This document shows, piece after piece, positions 31,235-34,591 of a stretch of DNA of 34,591 bases (position 1 is its first letter; each line of letters opens with the position of its first letter). The notes under the pieces were generated by a model that was given only the letters and a program-made list of their open reading frames with translations, did no database searches and was not told the DNA's origin. The DNA is from an uncultured Prevotella sp. (GTDB taxonomy: Bacteria; Bacteroidota; Bacteroidia; Bacteroidales; Bacteroidaceae), in the NCBI GenBank assembly GCA_905234815.1, contig CAJOIX010000017.1:1-34591 (forward strand). Reading direction: 5' to 3'. A program made the position numbers and the translations under genes.

Positions 31235-32054
31235 TGCCAATTGGATATTTTCCCCAGAACACTTGTTTCGCTGTACCTGTCATCATTACCGGTTGATTAT
31301 CGCCAGCCCACTCAATGATCAAATTACCACCGCGTAGATGTACCTTAACAGGCGATGTTACCTTTTGCACCTGAATTGCTGCTACTGCTGCAGCACAAGC
31401 TCCCGTACCACAAGCCATCGTTTCACCCGAACCACGTTCCCAGACCCGCATCTGTAAATCGTGCGGGCCCAACACGCTGACAAATTCAACGTTGGTACCA
31501 TGAAGAAAATGAGTATGGGTGCTTATCTGTGGACCTATTGCGTTTATCTCTTCCGTTGAAATCATCTCCGGACGAAAAAACACAGCATGAGGATTCCCCA
31601 TATTTACTTCCACGAAACGAGTGGGAGCCTGTAGATTGAGCGTATCCGCATGAATGGTAGGGATACCCATATTCACGGTTATTTGTTCTTCACCCTCAAC
31701 ACTGTATGCAATGGTGATTTCTCTAATACCCGATAGTGTCTCGAGCGTCATGTGTTCCCGAGGACAGATTCCGCTTTCGCGCAGATATTTTGCGACACAG
31801 CGCGAGGCATTTCCACACATCTCAGCTTCCGAGCCATCTGCATTGAATATCCGCATGGCAGCATCGGCCACGGTGCTTGGTTGTATCAGCACCAGTCCAT
31901 CGCCACCCACCCCATAATGGCGGTCGGCAATACGACGGGCAAGTTGAGGCAAATCCACCGAAGCAATCATTGCACTGGTGTATAACTGGAAGCAATCAAC
32001 ATAGACATAATCGTTGCCTATGCCGTTCATTTTGAAGAAAGGAAGAACCTGCAT
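31227..32054 (-). CDS. dapF: Diaminopimelate epimerase
   Basis: A 275-residue cofactor-free epimerase turning LL-diaminopimelate into the meso form. The two halves each carry a catalytic Cys: FNADGSEAEMCGNASR near residue 80 and RGSGETMACGTGACAAA near residue 230. The N-terminus MQVLPFFKMNGIGNDYV is canonical from the ATG at 32054; an upstream ATG at 32105 would overlap glnN. It starts 8 bases after glnN ends and overlaps dapL. Confidence 0.96.
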   Translation of the reverse strand: MQVLPFFKMNGIGNDYVYVDCFQLYTSAMIASVDLPQLARRIADRHYGVGGDGLVLIQPSTVADAAMRIFNADGSEAEMCGNASRCVAKYLRESGICPREHMTLETLSGIREITIAYSVEGEEQITVNMGIPTIHADTLNLQAPTRFVEVNMGNPHAVFFRPEMISTEEINAIGPQISTHTHFLHGTNVEFVSVLGPHDLQMRVWERGSGETMACGTGACAAAVAAIQVQKVTSPVKVHLRGGNLIIEWAGDNQPVMMTGTAKQVFWGKYPIGNE

Positions 32055-32062
32055 CAGAGATA

Positions 32063-34252
32063 TCAATTGATAAACAACAGTTCCCGATATTTGGGCAATG
32101 TCCACATCTCATCATCAACAATGAGCTCCAGTGCGTCAGCATGTTCTCGAATCTCAGCCATTAGCGGCAGCACCGTGTTGTGATAAGCGATAGCTTTGCT
32201 GCGCTCATCAGACTGCCGGTTTGCTTTGTGGCGAGCCTCGGTCATCTGTTCCACACCTGCAAGAATAGCACCCGAATGATTTTCTATCTGACGAATTATG
32301 CTATAGTCCATGGCATTGAGACTCTTCACTTCCTCTTCGGCAAACACCTGTTTCACAGCGAGCACGTTTTGGAGCAGCATGGTCTGGTATCGCTTGGCGG
32401 CAGGCAACACGTGATTGACCATGAGGTCACCCATGACACGACTTTCTATCTGCAGTTTCTTCACATAGGTTTCCCATTTCACTTCGCAACGGCTCTGCAG
32501 TTCAGACTTATTGAGCACATGGGTTGTCTGGAACATCTTTATAGTTTCAGGCGTCAGATAACGGTCAATGATGAGAGGTACGCTTGTTTCGCAGTCAAGT
32601 CCGCGACTGGCAGCCTCCTTTTTCCATTCATCGCTATAGCCATTGCCTTCAAAACGGATATTCTTACAGGCCACAATGTAACGCTTAATCACATCGAAGA
32701 GCACGCGTTCTTTAGGTTCGCCCTTATCTATCCGACGGTCAACTTCCTCCTTGAAGAGCATCAACTGCTCTGCCACGGCCGAATTGAGCGCCAGCATGGC
32801 TGCGCCGCAGTTGGCCGATGAACCCACTGCACGGAACTCAAAGCGATTGCCCGTGAAAGCAAAAGGCGAAGTGCGGTTGCGGTCGGTATTGTCGAGCAGG
32901 ATTTCAGGAATGTTGCCTATGCCGAGTTTCATCTCCTTCTTGGCATTAATAATGATGGCTTCTTCGGCCTTGGCATGTTCCAACTGGTCGAGCACAGCAC
33001 TAATCTGCTTGCCAAGGAATACAGAAATAATGGCTGGTGGTGCCTCATTTGCACCCAGACGATGCTCGTTAGTGGCACTGACGATTGAGGCTTTCAGCAA
33101 TCCGTTGTGACGCTGAACAGCCATGAGCACATTCACCAGGAAAGTGATGAATTGCAGATTTTGGTAAGGATTCTTTCCTGGAGCCAGCAGATTGATGCCT
33201 GTATTTGTTTCCAGCGACCAGTTGCAGTGCTTTCCGCTACCATTGATACCCGCGTAGGGTTTCTCGTGGAGCAGCACACGGAAATGGTGTTTGGCTGCCA
33301 CGCGCTCCATGATAGACATGACAAGCAGATTATGGTCGTTGGAAAGATTCACTTCTTCATAAACAGGAGCCATCTCAAACTGGTTAGGCGCCACCTCGTT
33401 GTGACGGGTGCGAACGGGAATACCAGCTTTGAGCGCTTCAAATTCCACCTCCTGCATGAAAGCCAGAACACGCCCGGGAATAGCACCGAAATAGTGATCT
33501 TCCAACTGCTGACTCTTTGCACTTTCATGTCCCATCAGCGTGCGTCCGGTCAACATCAAATCGGGACGGGCATTATAGAGTGCTTCGTCAACGAGGAAAT
33601 ACTCCTGTTCCCAGCCCAGGTTTGTATGAACGTGTTTTACGCGCTTATCGAAATAGCCGCAAACTTCTCGTGCCACATGACACAAGGCTGCCGAGGAACG
33701 AATCAACGGAGTCTTATAGTCGAGTGCTTCACCCGTGTAGGCCACAAACACGGTGGGAATACAGAGCGTGTCGCCTACCAGGAATACAGGACTTGAGGGA
33801 TCCCACGCAGAGTAACCGCGCGCTTCGAAGGTGTTGCGAATACCGCCACTGGGAAACGATGAAGCATCGGGCTCTTGCTGATAGAGCGCATCGCCGCTAA
33901 ATTCTTCCAGCAATGCACCAGTTTTATCGATCGAGAAGAACGCATCGTGCTTTTCAGCAGTTCCGCCGGTAAGCGGCTGAAACCAGTGGGTAAAATGGGT
34001 AGCACCATGCTCAATGGCCCACTTTCGAATACCAATGGCTACCACTCCTGCAATCTCACGACGAATGGGCTGACCATTATCCACATCGTCGAACAATTCA
34101 TCAAGTACATCTTGAGCAATGTACTCTTTCATTTTTTCACGCGTAAACACATCGCGTGCAAAATAATCCTTTACCTTGCCTTCTGGCACGTCAACAACAA
34201 CAGGTGTGCGGTTAAATGCTTTCTTAAGCGCATCGAATCGGATATTACTCAT
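32063..34252 (-). CDS. glnN: Type III glutamine synthetase (GlnN)
   Basis: A 729-residue GSIII, the glutamine synthetase form common in Bacteroidetes. It makes glutamine from glutamate, ammonia and ATP. Length and landmarks fit: FTHWFQPLTGGTAEKHDAF, NLGWEQEYFLVD, RHNEVAPNQFEMAPV and GINGSGKHCNWSL with the metal and glutamate ligands. It leads the operon with dapF, dapL and glmS, so its product is the amide donor for the last enzyme. A consensus promoter and overlapping palindromes precede it. Confidence 0.96.
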   Translation of the reverse strand: MSNIRFDALKKAFNRTPVVVDVPEGKVKDYFARDVFTREKMKEYIAQDVLDELFDDVDNGQPIRREIAGVVAIGIRKWAIEHGATHFTHWFQPLTGGTAEKHDAFFSIDKTGALLEEFSGDALYQQEPDASSFPSGGIRNTFEARGYSAWDPSSPVFLVGDTLCIPTVFVAYTGEALDYKTPLIRSSAALCHVAREVCGYFDKRVKHVHTNLGWEQEYFLVDEALYNARPDLMLTGRTLMGHESAKSQQLEDHYFGAIPGRVLAFMQEVEFEALKAGIPVRTRHNEVAPNQFEMAPVYEEVNLSNDHNLLVMSIMERVAAKHHFRVLLHEKPYAGINGSGKHCNWSLETNTGINLLAPGKNPYQNLQFITFLVNVLMAVQRHNGLLKASIVSATNEHRLGANEAPPAIISVFLGKQISAVLDQLEHAKAEEAIIINAKKEMKLGIGNIPEILLDNTDRNRTSPFAFTGNRFEFRAVGSSANCGAAMLALNSAVAEQLMLFKEEVDRRIDKGEPKERVLFDVIKRYIVACKNIRFEGNGYSDEWKKEAASRGLDCETSVPLIIDRYLTPETIKMFQTTHVLNKSELQSRCEVKWETYVKKLQIESRVMGDLMVNHVLPAAKRYQTMLLQNVLAVKQVFAEEEVKSLNAMDYSIIRQIENHSGAILAGVEQMTEARHKANRQSDERSKAIAYHNTVLPLMAEIREHADALELIVDDEMWTLPKYRELLFIN

Positions 34253-34282
34253 ATTTATTCGTATTTTGAAGCCGTTTATTGT

Positions 34283-34307
34283 TTTTAATCGGATTAAAAT
34301 CGATTTT
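34283..34307. promoter_or_regulatory. Overlapping palindromes in the glnN leader (candidate operator)
   Basis: TTTTAATC-G-GATTAAAA (34283-34299) overlaps the perfect 12-base palindrome AAAATCGATTTT (34296-34307). Both lie just downstream of the predicted glnN transcription start, where a repressor or an RNA hairpin could act. Confidence 0.45.
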
Positions 34308-34313
34308 CGCCCG

Positions 34314-34345
34314 CAAATTTACATTACAAATCGAGTTTTTGCAAA
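34314..34345 (-). promoter_or_regulatory. Promoter of the glnN operon
   Basis: On the minus strand, TTTG (34342-34345), exactly 20 bases, TAAATTTG (34314-34321). Predicted start near 34308; leader about 55 bases. The stretch 34346-34497, between this and the rRNA terminator, shows no supported feature. Confidence 0.75.
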
Positions 34346-34497
34346 TAAATGACAATATTTTTATAGTCATCACCCCAAATCAAGGCTAAATTGATATATC
34401 TGCGCAAGTGAGTATGCCCCTCAATTCGCCAAATCCATTCCAGTGCAACAGCGCAAAGTGTTTATACAAACAATTTTAACAAGACAAGTACACAAAC

Positions 34498-34535
34498 AAA
34501 AAAAAGAGAGTCTCAATCTTTCGACTGAAACTCTC
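34498..34535 (-). terminator. Terminator of the rRNA operon
   Basis: On the minus strand, GAGAGTTTCA pairs with TGAGACTCTC (one G-U pair), then a T tract (complement of 34498-34505). It lies about 12 bases past the 5S end. Confidence 0.85.
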
Positions 34536-34546
34536 CTGATAAAAAG

Positions 34547-34591
34547 TGGCGGTTACCTACTCTCCCACATTGCATTGCAGTACCATCGGCG
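34547..34591 (-). rRNA. 5S rRNA, 3' end only
   Basis: The minus strand reads CGCCGATGGTACTGCAATG, then ...GTGGGAGAGTAGGTAACCGCCA, the conserved 3' domain and closing strand of bacterial 5S rRNA. The gene continues off the right edge. The exact 3' end is uncertain by a few bases. Confidence 0.9.

Overview
The window looks like chromosome of a Prevotella-like member of the Bacteroidales. Many promoters fit the Bacteroidetes pattern TTTG - 19 to 21 bases - TAnnTTTG, and Shine-Dalgarno sites are mostly weak. The gene content also fits: type III glutamine synthetase, LL-diaminopimelate aminotransferase, meso-diaminopimelate dehydrogenase, TrpB2, a DUF4369 lipoprotein, and a secreted protein with a type IX secretion-like C-terminus. 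The species call is inference.

Layout. 1-2064 (-): a large secreted protein, open at the left edge. 2358-8413 (+): a DivIC/FtsB-like division protein, a small membrane protein, a DUF4369 lipoprotein, a polyprenol-phosphate mannosyltransferase-like GT2 enzyme, and Mfd. Mfd meets TrpB2 (-) with overlapping stop codons. 9825-14372 (+): a sodium:solute symporter, then a sigma-54 activator, an LptE-like lipoprotein, a TPR-like protein and SecG. 14453-14529: tRNA-His, with a textbook promoter and terminator. 14634-14936: a long rod-shaped inverted-repeat structure with its own promoter and terminator, probably an unannotated structured RNA (6S-like is one option). It is followed by an AAA+ ATPase and an unrecognised Trp/Tyr-rich protein. 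17417-18737 (-): ddh and an FMN-binding protein.

18738-19537 has no long gene. It holds four 15-bp palindromes spaced exactly 22 bp apart, and a complete small transcription unit (promoter, leader, 32-codon ORF, terminator) on the minus strand. 19538-23764 (+): etfB, etfA and an acyl-CoA dehydrogenase form an electron-transfer operon. It is interrupted between etfA and the dehydrogenase by two small AT-rich membrane-protein ORFs; the last bases of etfA are repeated three times around them, and the first ORF is an internally duplicated fusion. 23876-25549 (-): a GH43-like lipoprotein and an unknown protein. 25787-28188 (+): dnaG and a YraN-family protein. 28192-34252 (-): glnN, dapF, dapL and glmS, an apparent operon joining ammonia assimilation to cell-wall precursors. 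The right edge holds the 3' end of a 5S rRNA (-) and its terminator, so an rRNA operon lies just outside.

The best candidates for something undescribed are the rod RNA with its AAA+ neighbour, the 32-codon transcription unit, the 22-bp palindrome array, and the etfA-tail duplication carrying small membrane proteins.
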